Positions 1 through 8,127 of a stretch of DNA of 64,000 nucleotides are shown piece by piece (position 1 is the first letter of the stretch; every line of letters begins with the position of its first letter). The stretch covers positions 1,302,001 through 1,366,000 of the forward strand of contig NZ_JAPNKA010000001.1 of NCBI RefSeq assembly GCF_026626635.1, given 5' to 3'. Below the pieces are notes generated by a model, which ran no database searches, was not told the origin of the DNA, and saw nothing but the letters and a program-made list of their open reading frames with translations. The stretch is from Archangium lansingense (lineage in GTDB: Bacteria > Myxococcota > Myxococcia > Myxococcales > Myxococcaceae). The position numbers and the translations under genes were made by a program.

Positions 1-171
1 CCACGGTTTGTCCAGAGCCGCCGCCAGCTCCTCACGGGAAGACACGCGCTGCGCGAACACCTTCAGGTCTGCGCGCCGTAGCGCCTCCATCACACGCGCG
101 CACTCCCCCTCACCGCCCACCAGGAGCAACCGGGGCGTCTCATTGCCTGGCACCGCCGGAGCCGTGCTCAT
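1..171 (-). CDS. Receiver-like N-terminus of a sensor/histidine kinase (partial, runs off window)
   Basis: Only the first 57 codons are present; the gene continues past base 1. The ATG at 171 lies 3 bp after the FIST gene stop, so the two are almost certainly co-transcribed and translationally coupled. The residues PRLLLVGGEGE followed by an amphipathic helix and REELAAAL resemble the start of a CheY-type receiver fold, of the kind found at the N-terminus of myxobacterial hybrid kinases. The acidic residues that bind Mg2+ after the first strand are replaced by Gly, so it looks like a pseudo-receiver. The kinase part is an inference from family and from the FIST neighbour; it is not in the window. 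Confidence 0.5.
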   Translation of the reverse strand, partial: MSTAPAVPGNETPRLLLVGGEGECARVMEALRRADLKVFAQRVSSREELAAALDKPW

Positions 172-174
172 CTG

Positions 175-1323
175 TCAGTTTCCCCCAAACGCCAGGACCG
201 TCAGCGTCGTGTTGATGTGGAACCCCGAGTAGATCTCGAAGTGCACATTCATTCCAGCCGCCGAGGGTGCATGGCGCAAGGTCTCGGCGAGCTGGGGGAC
301 GGTACCGGTCGCGCTGGCGTACCACATGCGTCCACTGCAATGGAAAAGCAGGGTGGCCTGCGGGTTCTGCACGCGACGCGGGAGCTCCTCCTGGAAGAAG
401 GCGCGCGTGAGGCTGGCCATGTCTCCCATCTTCATCAGCTCCAGCTCGGTGCCCTCCTCCAGGAGGTTGGCGAAGAGGATGGAGCCATCGGGCAGGGGCT
501 TCCAGGGAGAGCGGATGAAGTACTCGCGGCCCACCTTGAGGGCGGTGGGGTGGACGGCGAAGCCATGGGGCTTGCCGAATTCCAGCTCGTCCACGGGTAC
601 GCCGAGCAGCTCGGCGTAGCGCTGGGCCGCCGGCTTGCCGTCGATCTCCAGGGCGCGGGTGGCGCTCTCGTCCACGCGGGTGATGGTGATGCGCTCGCCG
701 GTGGGCAGGTACCAGTGGGAGCGCAGGGCGGCCCAGGGCGCGCTCGTCTTGAAGAGGGCCACCAGCACGGCGTCAGTGGCCACCTCTCCGTCCACGTGGA
801 GCAGGGCGGACTGCTTCGTCGGGTCCTGCTCGTGGTCAGCGGCGCCACCGCCCACCAGCACCAGCGTCTGGTTCTTCTCGAGGATGCCGAGCAGCAGCTC
901 CTCTTTCTTGTAGCGGAAGCCGTCGTCGATCACGAGGCCCACGTACTGGCGCGGGTCGATGTCCGACTGGCGCACGCCCAGGTCCTGCGCGGCGCGCTTG
1001 ATGGCGGCGGCACCGGCGCCCACGGCGTCCACGGACAGGCCGCTGCCCAGGCCCAGGCCCACCTCGAAGTCGCCGGAGAGCGCGCCCAGCACCACGCTGC
1101 CCGAGTAGATGCCCTGGTTGTCCAGCTCACCCGCGGTGGTGGCTCCCACCAGGCGCGTGCCCTGGGGCAGCCGCTCGCGCACGGCGCGGTTGAGGGCCAG
1201 TTGGTCTCGGTCCCGCGAGGCGAACAGGGTGATGAGCTTGGGAGTCTCGCCGCCCTGCAACTGCCGGATGAGGTCCTCCGCGGCTGCGACGGGATCAGAC
1301 TGCGTGGTACGTGCCGTCTGCAT
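175..1323 (-). CDS. FIST domain signal-sensing protein
   Basis: The 382-residue protein has the length and layout of FIST_N plus FIST_C proteins. An N-terminal half has the typical LVGATTAGEL and GGGAADH segments, and a C-terminal half includes the RYAELLGVP region and a closing LLFHCSGR segment. FIST proteins are predicted cytoplasmic ligand sensors placed next to chemotaxis or two-component genes. There is no signal peptide or membrane segment. The ATG at 1323 is chosen; a GTG two codons upstream (1329) is also possible, and a GGAGG lies about 20 bases upstream. It is followed after 3 bp by a receiver-like sensor gene, so it probably supplies that kinase with its signal. The ligand is unknown. 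Confidence 0.85.
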   Translation of the reverse strand: MQTARTTQSDPVAAAEDLIRQLQGGETPKLITLFASRDRDQLALNRAVRERLPQGTRLVGATTAGELDNQGIYSGSVVLGALSGDFEVGLGLGSGLSVDAVGAGAAAIKRAAQDLGVRQSDIDPRQYVGLVIDDGFRYKKEELLLGILEKNQTLVLVGGGAADHEQDPTKQSALLHVDGEVATDAVLVALFKTSAPWAALRSHWYLPTGERITITRVDESATRALEIDGKPAAQRYAELLGVPVDELEFGKPHGFAVHPTALKVGREYFIRSPWKPLPDGSILFANLLEEGTELELMKMGDMASLTRAFFQEELPRRVQNPQATLLFHCSGRMWYASATGTVPQLAETLRHAPSAAGMNVHFEIYSGFHINTTLTVLAFGGN

Positions 1324-1367
1324 CTTCACTCGAGCCAAGGAAGACCTCCGGGATGAGGGGCAGCGGT

Positions 1368-3182
1368 CTAGAAGCCGCTCCCCGGGTGGGTTTTGTGGCA
1401 GGCGCCGGTGCACTGCTGGAAGGACTCGCGAGCCCCGCCGACATACATGCTCTCGATGGGGCCGAACCGGGCCACGTGCGACTCGGGGTAGCTCTTGTGG
1501 CACGAGAGGCAGGCGGCCTGGCTGGTGCGCTGGGTGCTCTCCTGCGTCAGGTGGCAGGTGGCGCACTGCTGCTTGGGAGCGTCGAAGCGGTCCGAGCGCG
1601 AGTGGAGGAAGTGGGTGCGCACCACGATGGGGCCCTCCAGCTCGAAGCCCAGCGGGGCATGACAGGCGGCGCACGCGGCGCGGTTGTCATTGCCGTGCAG
1701 CACCTGGGTGAACTCGCCGCCCTCGGTGTGGCACGTCTTGCAGCCGCCGGTGGTGAGCTTCGCCTCGGTGTGCTGGCGGGTACCCACCTGGATTTCGATG
1801 GTGCGGCTGGCGGGGATGTCCTCGCCCATGTACGTGCGGCGGCCCTTCACCGTCACCAGGTAGGTGCCGGGCTCGGCGTTGGCCGGGAGCTGGTACGTCC
1901 AAGAGGTGCTCACCGCCGCATCCCAGCCCTTCGTCTCCGGGAAGAAGGCGCCACCGAAGAGCTTGTTGGATGGCGGGAAGGTCTGGAACTGCGCGTAGAC
2001 GCCGTCGCGCTCGAACGTGGCGATGGTCTGCACGTCGTCGGGGCCCAGGAACGCCGCCAGTTCCACGATGCTGCGGATGGGCTGGATGCGCTGGGCGGGT
2101 CCGATGATCTGCGTCATCAGCATGCGCTCACGGTGCTTGCGGCGGTAGTACGTAGTGGAGGGGTCGATGAAGGCAAAGGCGCGGTAGTACTGAAAGCCTG
2201 GCTCATTCTGCCCGAAAGTGACCTCGTTGTAGGAGGGCAGGCTGCCCTCCGGGTGGAGGCGCTTGCCGGCCCCGTCACGCAGAGCGAGCTGGAACGTCAC
2301 CGCCGTGCCGGGCGCGTAAGTACCATCCGCACGCGGCGGGGTGACGGCCTTCACGTCGATGGAGAAGCCATACGCGTAGGTGGGCTGGGCCACCTGCTCG
2401 ACGGGGATGGTGTAGGGGGCGCTGGGGCGCAGCGACCAGCTCAGCTGCAGGGCGCGGGTGTCCGCCGAGAGGGTGAAGGGGGTGGCGCCGGTACGGGCGT
2501 TGCGCACCTCGACGAGCGCCTCCTCGGAGAAGCTCTGCGTGTTGGTGCAGTCCGTGCCGCTGCGGCAGTTGTAGCCCCATTGGATGGCGCGCAGGCGGCG
2601 GATGAAGAAGTCGTCGTTGGACTTGAACCGGTCATCCTTGCCGATGTGCATGGAGATGGCCCGGCCGGTGGGGCGGCCTCGGGCATCCACCGGCTGCACG
2701 GTGAAGACACTCGGCTGCTCCATCCACTGGGCGTCCCGGTAGAAACGGCGGCGGGTGAAGGTGCCGTCCGGATTGGCAACGGGCTCCGCGTCCACCAGCC
2801 GCACGCCCTGCCAGGGAATCTGCGCGAAGTCCCCCGCGCGCCGCAGGCCGTCCACGCCCTCGTCCTTGGTGGCGGTGATGGAGGCCCGGAGATCAATCTG
2901 GTTGATGAAGAAGGTCTGCCCGGCCTTCACCTTCAGCGGGATGCCCGTCCCTCCATCCACCTCCAGTGCCAGTCCCACCGGAGCGGGGGCGGGGGTCGGG
3001 CGCGCCTCTGCGGCGTCGGACAGGTGCTGGGCCAGGGTGGCCGCCGGCGCCGTCGCAGCGGCCTCGGGCTCCGCGCAGCCTCCAGCGAGCAGGGCGAGTG
3101 CCGCGAACCACACCCCCTTCATCCGGCTCGGAGTGCGGACAGACGACTGCGACGGCACACAGAGTGCTCCCATTCCGCTCAT
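1368..3182 (-). CDS. Multiheme c-type cytochrome lipoprotein (OmcA/MtrC-like, five heme sites)
   Basis: A 604-residue exported protein. After a 20-residue n-region the hydrophobic stretch ends in a lipobox (LLAGGC, Cys36), so it should be lipidated and outside the cytoplasm. The C-terminal 130 residues carry four CXXCH heme motifs (Cys at about 481, 504, 540 and 558) and one CX3CH motif near 591. The first 450 residues look like the beta-rich part of OmcA/MtrC-type decaheme cytochromes, but only five hemes are present. A strong GAGGAGG lies 7 bases before the ATG at 3182, which favours it over an internal ATG at 3122 just before the hydrophobic segment. The likely role is extracytoplasmic electron transfer. 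The partner and substrate cannot be read from the sequence. Confidence 0.82.
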   Translation of the reverse strand: MSGMGALCVPSQSSVRTPSRMKGVWFAALALLAGGCAEPEAAATAPAATLAQHLSDAAEARPTPAPAPVGLALEVDGGTGIPLKVKAGQTFFINQIDLRASITATKDEGVDGLRRAGDFAQIPWQGVRLVDAEPVANPDGTFTRRRFYRDAQWMEQPSVFTVQPVDARGRPTGRAISMHIGKDDRFKSNDDFFIRRLRAIQWGYNCRSGTDCTNTQSFSEEALVEVRNARTGATPFTLSADTRALQLSWSLRPSAPYTIPVEQVAQPTYAYGFSIDVKAVTPPRADGTYAPGTAVTFQLALRDGAGKRLHPEGSLPSYNEVTFGQNEPGFQYYRAFAFIDPSTTYYRRKHRERMLMTQIIGPAQRIQPIRSIVELAAFLGPDDVQTIATFERDGVYAQFQTFPPSNKLFGGAFFPETKGWDAAVSTSWTYQLPANAEPGTYLVTVKGRRTYMGEDIPASRTIEIQVGTRQHTEAKLTTGGCKTCHTEGGEFTQVLHGNDNRAACAACHAPLGFELEGPIVVRTHFLHSRSDRFDAPKQQCATCHLTQESTQRTSQAACLSCHKSYPESHVARFGPIESMYVGGARESFQQCTGACHKTHPGSGF

Positions 3183-3480
3183 GGCGGCCCCTCCTCTTTT
3201 CGATTGGGCGCTGGGCGAGGTCCCGCCCGGCCCTGTTTCTCGTCACCGGCTACCGTTCCCTACCTGTCAGGTCGGAGCCGATGCTTCGGCGAGCGCTCCC
3301 CTGTACGGCAGGGAACTGCTCGATTTGAGCTACGACAGAATAAAGTGATTCGACCTGGAATTTCAACTTCTAGAGGAATTATTCACCTTCCCGCTAAGTC
3401 CACTTTTGGCGGTTTGTGTGAGCACTTGTGGGTGACGTGGAGGGTAGGGTGAGAAGACGTGTCGCGTTCCCCCACCACGT
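3183..3480. other. Intergenic region between cytochrome gene and histidine kinase gene
   Basis: About 300 bases without a convincing gene. It is more AT-rich than its surroundings around 3330-3400. It must carry the promoter of the minus-strand cytochrome gene. A short palindrome (ACCTG-T-CAGGT, 3262-3272) is visible, but no clear terminator or tRNA. Confidence 0.5.
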
Positions 3481-4443
3481 TCAGCACGGAAGGTGAGAGG
3501 AGGGCAGCTCCACGGTGAAAGTGGCCCCGTGGCCTGGGCGGCTGGAGACGTGGATGGTGCCGCCGTGGGCCTCGACGAGCTGGTGGACGATGTAGAGGCC
3601 GAGCCCAGAGCCGGGGCGTCCGGTGTCGCCCAGTCGCTCGAAGCGGCCGAAGAGACGCTCCTGGGCATCGGGAGGCAGGCCCACGCCGTGGTCCTTCACC
3701 GCGAGGCGGGCCCGGTCCCCGTCGGCGAGCACGTGCACCTCGATGGGATGGCCCTGGCCAAACTTGAGGGCGTTGCTCAGCAGGTTGGTGGCCACGCGGT
3801 CCAGGCGTTGGCGATCCCACCGGCCGCGCACCGGACCCTGGGCGTGCACCACCAGGGAGCTGCCGGCTGCGGTGGCCTGGTCCGAGAAGCGCTCGGCCAC
3901 CTCGCGGGTGAGGGCGGTGAGGTCCAGCTCCTCGAGGTCCAGGGGGAGTCGGCCGGCGGACAGTCGCGAGAGGTCCAACAGGTCATGCACCAGCACGCTC
4001 ATGCGGCGCGCTTCGCGCTCGACGAGGGTGAGTCCCTCCTGGGCGCGGGCATCCTGCCGTGTCTGGGCGCGCAGCCGCTGCAGGCGGAGCTGGAGCGCCA
4101 GCAGGGGGTTGCCCAGGTCATGCGCGGCCACGCCCACCAGCTCGAAGGCCCCCTGCACCTGGGCGCGCAGGCGCGCGTTCTCCCGGGCCAGGGCGTCCAG
4201 CTTGGAGTCCGGCGCTTCGGGGTGGAACGTCTGGCGCAGCGTCCAGCCCAGGGCGCACCCCATGGCCAGCCCGACGAAGCCCATCATCATCACCAGCAGC
4301 CGCGGCCCGCGCGTCACCCCCTCCAGGGTGGGCAGGGGCCCCGGCGCCAGGAGCACGTACCCCACCAGGGTCAGCAGGAGCAGGGCGAAGGCAAACAGGT
4401 TCACGCCCGCGCGCGGTGCGGTCGTCGGATGACGCGGCAGCAT
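3481..4443 (-). CDS. Membrane-bound sensor histidine kinase
   Basis: A 320-residue kinase. Two hydrophobic segments lie near residues 15-35 and 48-68, followed by a short coiled helix, a HisKA domain with the phospho-acceptor in AAHDLGNPLLAL (His108), and a HATPase_c domain. That domain has the N box (NLLSNALKF), G1 (DHGVGLP) and G2 (GSGLGLYIV). There is no sizeable sensor domain, so it may sense the membrane itself or a partner protein. The ATG at 4443 has a purine-rich GGGGGGAGAG upstream. The gene is divergent from the RapA-like gene with about 230 bp between starts. No response regulator gene is adjacent, so its partner is unknown, as is common for orphan kinases in myxobacteria. Confidence 0.9.
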   Translation of the reverse strand: MLPRHPTTAPRAGVNLFAFALLLLTLVGYVLLAPGPLPTLEGVTRGPRLLVMMMGFVGLAMGCALGWTLRQTFHPEAPDSKLDALARENARLRAQVQGAFELVGVAAHDLGNPLLALQLRLQRLRAQTRQDARAQEGLTLVEREARRMSVLVHDLLDLSRLSAGRLPLDLEELDLTALTREVAERFSDQATAAGSSLVVHAQGPVRGRWDRQRLDRVATNLLSNALKFGQGHPIEVHVLADGDRARLAVKDHGVGLPPDAQERLFGRFERLGDTGRPGSGLGLYIVHQLVEAHGGTIHVSSRPGHGATFTVELPSSHLPC

Positions 4444-4677
4444 GTGGCTCTCCCCCCCAGCGGCCCTGGACTCCTGGCCCGCAGGTCGCGCCACCTTGCC
4501 TGGAGCGGGGGGGTGGAGAAATCGCCCTGGTGGGCAGGGCCCTGTCCAATGGATGACAGCGGCATCACCCCGGGGTACGAGGCCGGTCCTGAATTCGAGG
4601 GGTTCGCGGGATGGCTGCGGGGGCGTTGCGGGGTTATGAGCGAACCCCCTTTTCACTTCGAGGGTCCGTTTTCGACC

Positions 4678-7600
4678 ATGTCTTTCGTCCCTGGCAACAA
4701 GGTCCGCTATCTCCCCCAGCCCGAGTGGGGCGTGGGGCATCTCCTGTCTCTGCAGGATGAGGGCGCCAAGGCGCTCGTCCTCTTTCCCGCCCGGACGGGG
4801 GAGCCGGTGCTGGTATCCACCAAGGGTGGGGCGCTGGTGCACTACGCGCTGATGAAGGGCGAGCCCGTGCAGACGACCAAGGGCCGGCGCGCCACGGTGC
4901 TGGGCGAGGAGGAGGGCGGACGGGGCCTGCGCCGCTATGTCATCCGCTACACGGACACGGGCGAGGAGGACGAGATGCCCGAGTCCGAGGTGCACGCGCT
5001 CGCCCCGCGCTCGGATCTGCTGTCCACGCTGCGCGAGGGCCGGGTGGGGGACTCGCGGGCCTTCTCGCTGCGCAAGCAGGCGCTGGTGCTGGACGACGAG
5101 CGGCGGTGTGACGCGCTGGGCGCGCTGCTGGCCAGCCGGGTGATGGTGAAGCCGCACCAGGTGGGCGTGGTGCAGCGTGTGCTGAGCGCTCGCCGGCCGC
5201 GCTTCGTGCTCGCCGACGAGGTGGGTCTGGGCAAGACGATCGAGGCGGGCATGGTGTTCAGCGCCCTGCGTCTGTCGGGCCTGGCGAGGCGCGTGCTGGT
5301 GGTGGCCCCCAGCCACCTGACGGTGCAGTGGTTGGTGGAGCTCTTCCACAAGTTCAACCAGCTCTTCACGCTGATGGACTCGGAGCGCTACGCCCAGTCG
5401 CTCAAGGAGATGCCGGGAGTGTCGCCGTGGGCGCGCTTCCCGCTGGTGGTGACGAGCCTGGAGATGCTCGCGCGAGGCGAGGAGCACCGGCGGGCGGTGG
5501 CGGGCGAGGACGCCTTCTGGGACCTGGTCATCATCGACGAGGCGCACCACCTCAAGGGCGAGAAGGCCTTCGAGGCGGCCGAGGCGCTGGCGGGCAATAG
5601 CTGGGGCCTGCTGCTGCTGACGGCCACGCCCATGCAGTTGGACCCGGCCGAGTACCACGGGCTGCTGACGCTCATCGACGCGACGACGGCGCCCACGGTG
5701 AAGGGCTTCGAGCAGCGGCTGGCGCGTCAGGAGGAGCTGAGCGCCGCGGTGCGCGGGCTGCTGGAGGGCAAGGACGCGGCGGGGGCGGTGAAGGCCCTGG
5801 CGGCGCGCTTCCCGGATGATCCGAAGCTGAAGGGGCTGAAGGATCGCGACGCGCTGATGCAGCACCTGGCGGAGACGTACAGCCTGTCGGACCGGCTGGT
5901 GCGCAACCGGCGCGCGGTGGTGGGAGGCTTCTCCACGCGGCGTCTGCACCGGCACCCGGTGAAGCTGTCGGGCGAGGAGCTGAAGACGCGGGATGCGGCG
6001 CTGGAGGCGCTGGCGGAGAGCAACCTGCGCGGCGCGCCGCTGGGCAACCTGCTGCGCCGGCTGGAGTCCAGCCCCGCGGCCTTTGGCGAGGCGCTGCGCA
6101 CCAACAAGGCGTTGGCGAGCGTGGCGGGGAGCCTCAAGCTGCCCACGCGCGATGCGAAGTTCGGCGCCTTCCTGGAGGTGCTGCGCGGCCGCATCTGGAG
6201 TGCGGAGCCCAACGCGAAGGTGCTCGTCTTCACGGAGAGCCGGGACACGCTGGAGGCGCTGCGTACGGAGCTGGGCCGTGAGGGCGTGGAGGCGCTCGCC
6301 TACCATGGAGACCTGCCCATGGTGGAGCGGGACCGGCAGGTGGCGCGCTTCCGGGACCCGGAGGGCCCCAAGATGCTGCTGTGCACGGAGGTGGGCGGCG
6401 AGGGCCGCAACTTCCAGTTCTCGCACCACCTGGTGCACTACGACCTGCCGTGGAGCCCGTCCACGGTGGAGCAGCGGATTGGACGCCTGGACCGCATTGG
6501 CCAGAACCACCCGGTGGAGATCCACGTCTTCGACCCCGCGGGGACGCTGGCGTCGGACGTGCTGATGCTGCTGGCGGACGCGGTGGGCGTGTTTGGCGAG
6601 ACGGTGGGTGGCCTGGACGCGGTGCTGGAGGAGGTGGAGGAGCGGCTCACGGAGATGGCGCTGCTGCCGCGCGAGTCGCGGGTGGCGTACGCCTCGGAGC
6701 TGAAGGCGCGGGTGGAGGCGGCGCGGGCGCAGGTGAAGCGCGCGTATGATCCGCTGCTGGACATCCGCTCGTTCGACAAGGACGCGGTGGCGCGGCTGGT
6801 GACGCGGGCGCAGGAGCGCATGGGCGTGGAGGCCGACGAGGAGGAGGAGCAGAGCCTCGAGGAGGGCCTGTGGAGCGTGGCGAGAGACCTCGATGAGAAG
6901 CTCGAGGAGACGGTGACGGAGCTGGCGCGCCGGGTGGGCATTGGCGTGGACACGGACGAGCAGGTGGATGCCTTCCAGTGCGCGTTCCAGTTCGGCCATG
7001 CGCTGAAGGTGGAGGGCCTGCCGGGCATCGACATCAACGAGGACCGGACGGTGCTGGGCACCTTCTGGCGGGACACGGCGGTGGAGGCGGAGGAGCTGGA
7101 GTACTTCGCGACGGGCCACCCGATTGTCGAGGCGCTGTTTGGCTTCCTGAGGGACGGGCCGTACGGGCGCAGTGGAGCGCGCTTCATCGAGAAACGCGGG
7201 CCGATGAAGGCCAAGGGCGTGGAGCTGCTCTACCACGTGCAGATGCCGGAGCCCGAGGACACCTCGCCAGGAGCGCGAGTGCCGAGCCGGCAGATCGCCC
7301 GCTTCCTGGAGCGCACGCTGGTGCACGTGGCGGTGGTGGAGAGCCCCACGGGCCCGAAGGCGGACACGTCAGTGCTGCCGGCGCTGGAGGCCGAGGGCAA
7401 GGGGTTGAAGGGAGACGAGGTGCTGCGCGTGTTCCCGGGCTTCGGGGCGTTCGTGGACAATGGCGTGCCGGTGGCGCAGAAGGCGGCCGAGGCGGAGCTG
7501 GCGAAGCTGCAGGCGCGGGCGCGCAAGGCGATTGAAGCAGAGCGGGACGCTGCGCTGGAGCGGATGAAGCTGTCGCTGACACACCAGGGGCTGGAAGCGG

Positions 7601-7716
7601 ATGCGGTGGAGTCCCAACTCTCGGCGGAGCGCACGCACTATGAGCGGCTGCTGACGGCGTTGGCGGGGGCGAAGGTGGTGCTGGACTCGGCCTGCGGCTT
7701 CGTCATCAACCGCTGA
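4678..7716 (+). CDS. rapA: RapA-like SNF2-family ATPase
   Basis: A 1012-residue protein, close to the 968 residues of E. coli RapA, which recycles RNA polymerase. The N-terminus MSFVPGNKVRY matches the RapA start region and supports the ATG at 4678; an in-frame ATG at 4636 would add 14 residues. The SNF2 core shows LADEVGLGKTIEAG (Walker A, about 180-185), DEAH at about 287-290 and LLLLTATPMQ (motif III). A helicase C-terminal domain begins near 515, with RIGRLDRIGQ near 600. The C-terminal 350 residues include long charged helices. It is a cytoplasmic DNA/RNA polymerase remodeller. The gene symbol is by similarity; it could be another RapA/HepA-type SNF2 protein. Confidence 0.83.
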   Translation: MSFVPGNKVRYLPQPEWGVGHLLSLQDEGAKALVLFPARTGEPVLVSTKGGALVHYALMKGEPVQTTKGRRATVLGEEEGGRGLRRYVIRYTDTGEEDEMPESEVHALAPRSDLLSTLREGRVGDSRAFSLRKQALVLDDERRCDALGALLASRVMVKPHQVGVVQRVLSARRPRFVLADEVGLGKTIEAGMVFSALRLSGLARRVLVVAPSHLTVQWLVELFHKFNQLFTLMDSERYAQSLKEMPGVSPWARFPLVVTSLEMLARGEEHRRAVAGEDAFWDLVIIDEAHHLKGEKAFEAAEALAGNSWGLLLLTATPMQLDPAEYHGLLTLIDATTAPTVKGFEQRLARQEELSAAVRGLLEGKDAAGAVKALAARFPDDPKLKGLKDRDALMQHLAETYSLSDRLVRNRRAVVGGFSTRRLHRHPVKLSGEELKTRDAALEALAESNLRGAPLGNLLRRLESSPAAFGEALRTNKALASVAGSLKLPTRDAKFGAFLEVLRGRIWSAEPNAKVLVFTESRDTLEALRTELGREGVEALAYHGDLPMVERDRQVARFRDPEGPKMLLCTEVGGEGRNFQFSHHLVHYDLPWSPSTVEQRIGRLDRIGQNHPVEIHVFDPAGTLASDVLMLLADAVGVFGETVGGLDAVLEEVEERLTEMALLPRESRVAYASELKARVEAARAQVKRAYDPLLDIRSFDKDAVARLVTRAQERMGVEADEEEEQSLEEGLWSVARDLDEKLEETVTELARRVGIGVDTDEQVDAFQCAFQFGHALKVEGLPGIDINEDRTVLGTFWRDTAVEAEELEYFATGHPIVEALFGFLRDGPYGRSGARFIEKRGPMKAKGVELLYHVQMPEPEDTSPGARVPSRQIARFLERTLVHVAVVESPTGPKADTSVLPALEAEGKGLKGDEVLRVFPGFGAFVDNGVPVAQKAAEAELAKLQARARKAIEAERDAALERMKLSLTHQGLEADAVESQLSAERTHYERLLTALAGAKVVLDSACGFVINR

Positions 7717-8127
7717 GCTCGCTCGCCTCCCCCCAGCCCATTCGCGGACAGCCATTCCCAGACACCGATTTCCCCTCTCCCTCCGGGAGAGGGACGGGGT
7801 GAGGGTATCGAGTCCCCGTGCTCCTCCCCCGTGCCGCGGGATTGGAAAATTCAAACGGACTACCGAGTGCCTGGCCGCTTGCTGGCGCTGCGAGACTCAT
7901 GGAAGAGACTCGTGATCGGAGGCGTATCTGTTGGGACAAAAACGAGTCCTTTTAATCCCAGTTTCCGCGAGCCTCCGCGGCGATACATCTCTCTAGAACC
8001 GCACCATGCACGCCCCTCCACTGAGTCACGACATCGTTGAGCAGCACACCCGCTCCAGTGGCCGCGGCCTGCCGAGCGCTTCTTCCCGCTCTGGCGCGAG
8101 CGCCGGGAACTGAGCCGGGGAGACACC
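7717..8127. other. Intergenic region with one palindromic repeat copy
   Basis: A 411-base gap after the RapA-like gene. It holds one copy of the dispersed palindromic repeat (7772-7806). An AT-richer stretch at about 7930-7960 (TTGGGA ... TTTAAT) could be a promoter for the downstream PAS kinase, but its spacing is poor. I see no convincing coding sequence. Confidence 0.5.
7772..7806. repeat. Dispersed palindromic repeat, single forward copy
   Basis: One copy of the CCCTCTCCCTCCGGGAGAGGG palindrome followed by a G-rich tail ending GGTGAGGGT. The palindrome can fold into a stem of about 9 bp. The tail is what gives the element a direction. Confidence 0.85.

Noticed and set aside
3493..4677. 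In-frame upstream extension of the RapA-like gene (and a 1281-codon antisense frame over 3481-7326)
   Set aside because: These are open only because of very high GC. The real kinase lies on the minus strand at 3481-4443, and the RapA homology starts at 4678.
7868..7895. Sigma-54 type promoter before the PAS kinase
   Set aside because: GG and GC dinucleotides have the right spacing by chance, but the TTGC element is not in the right place.
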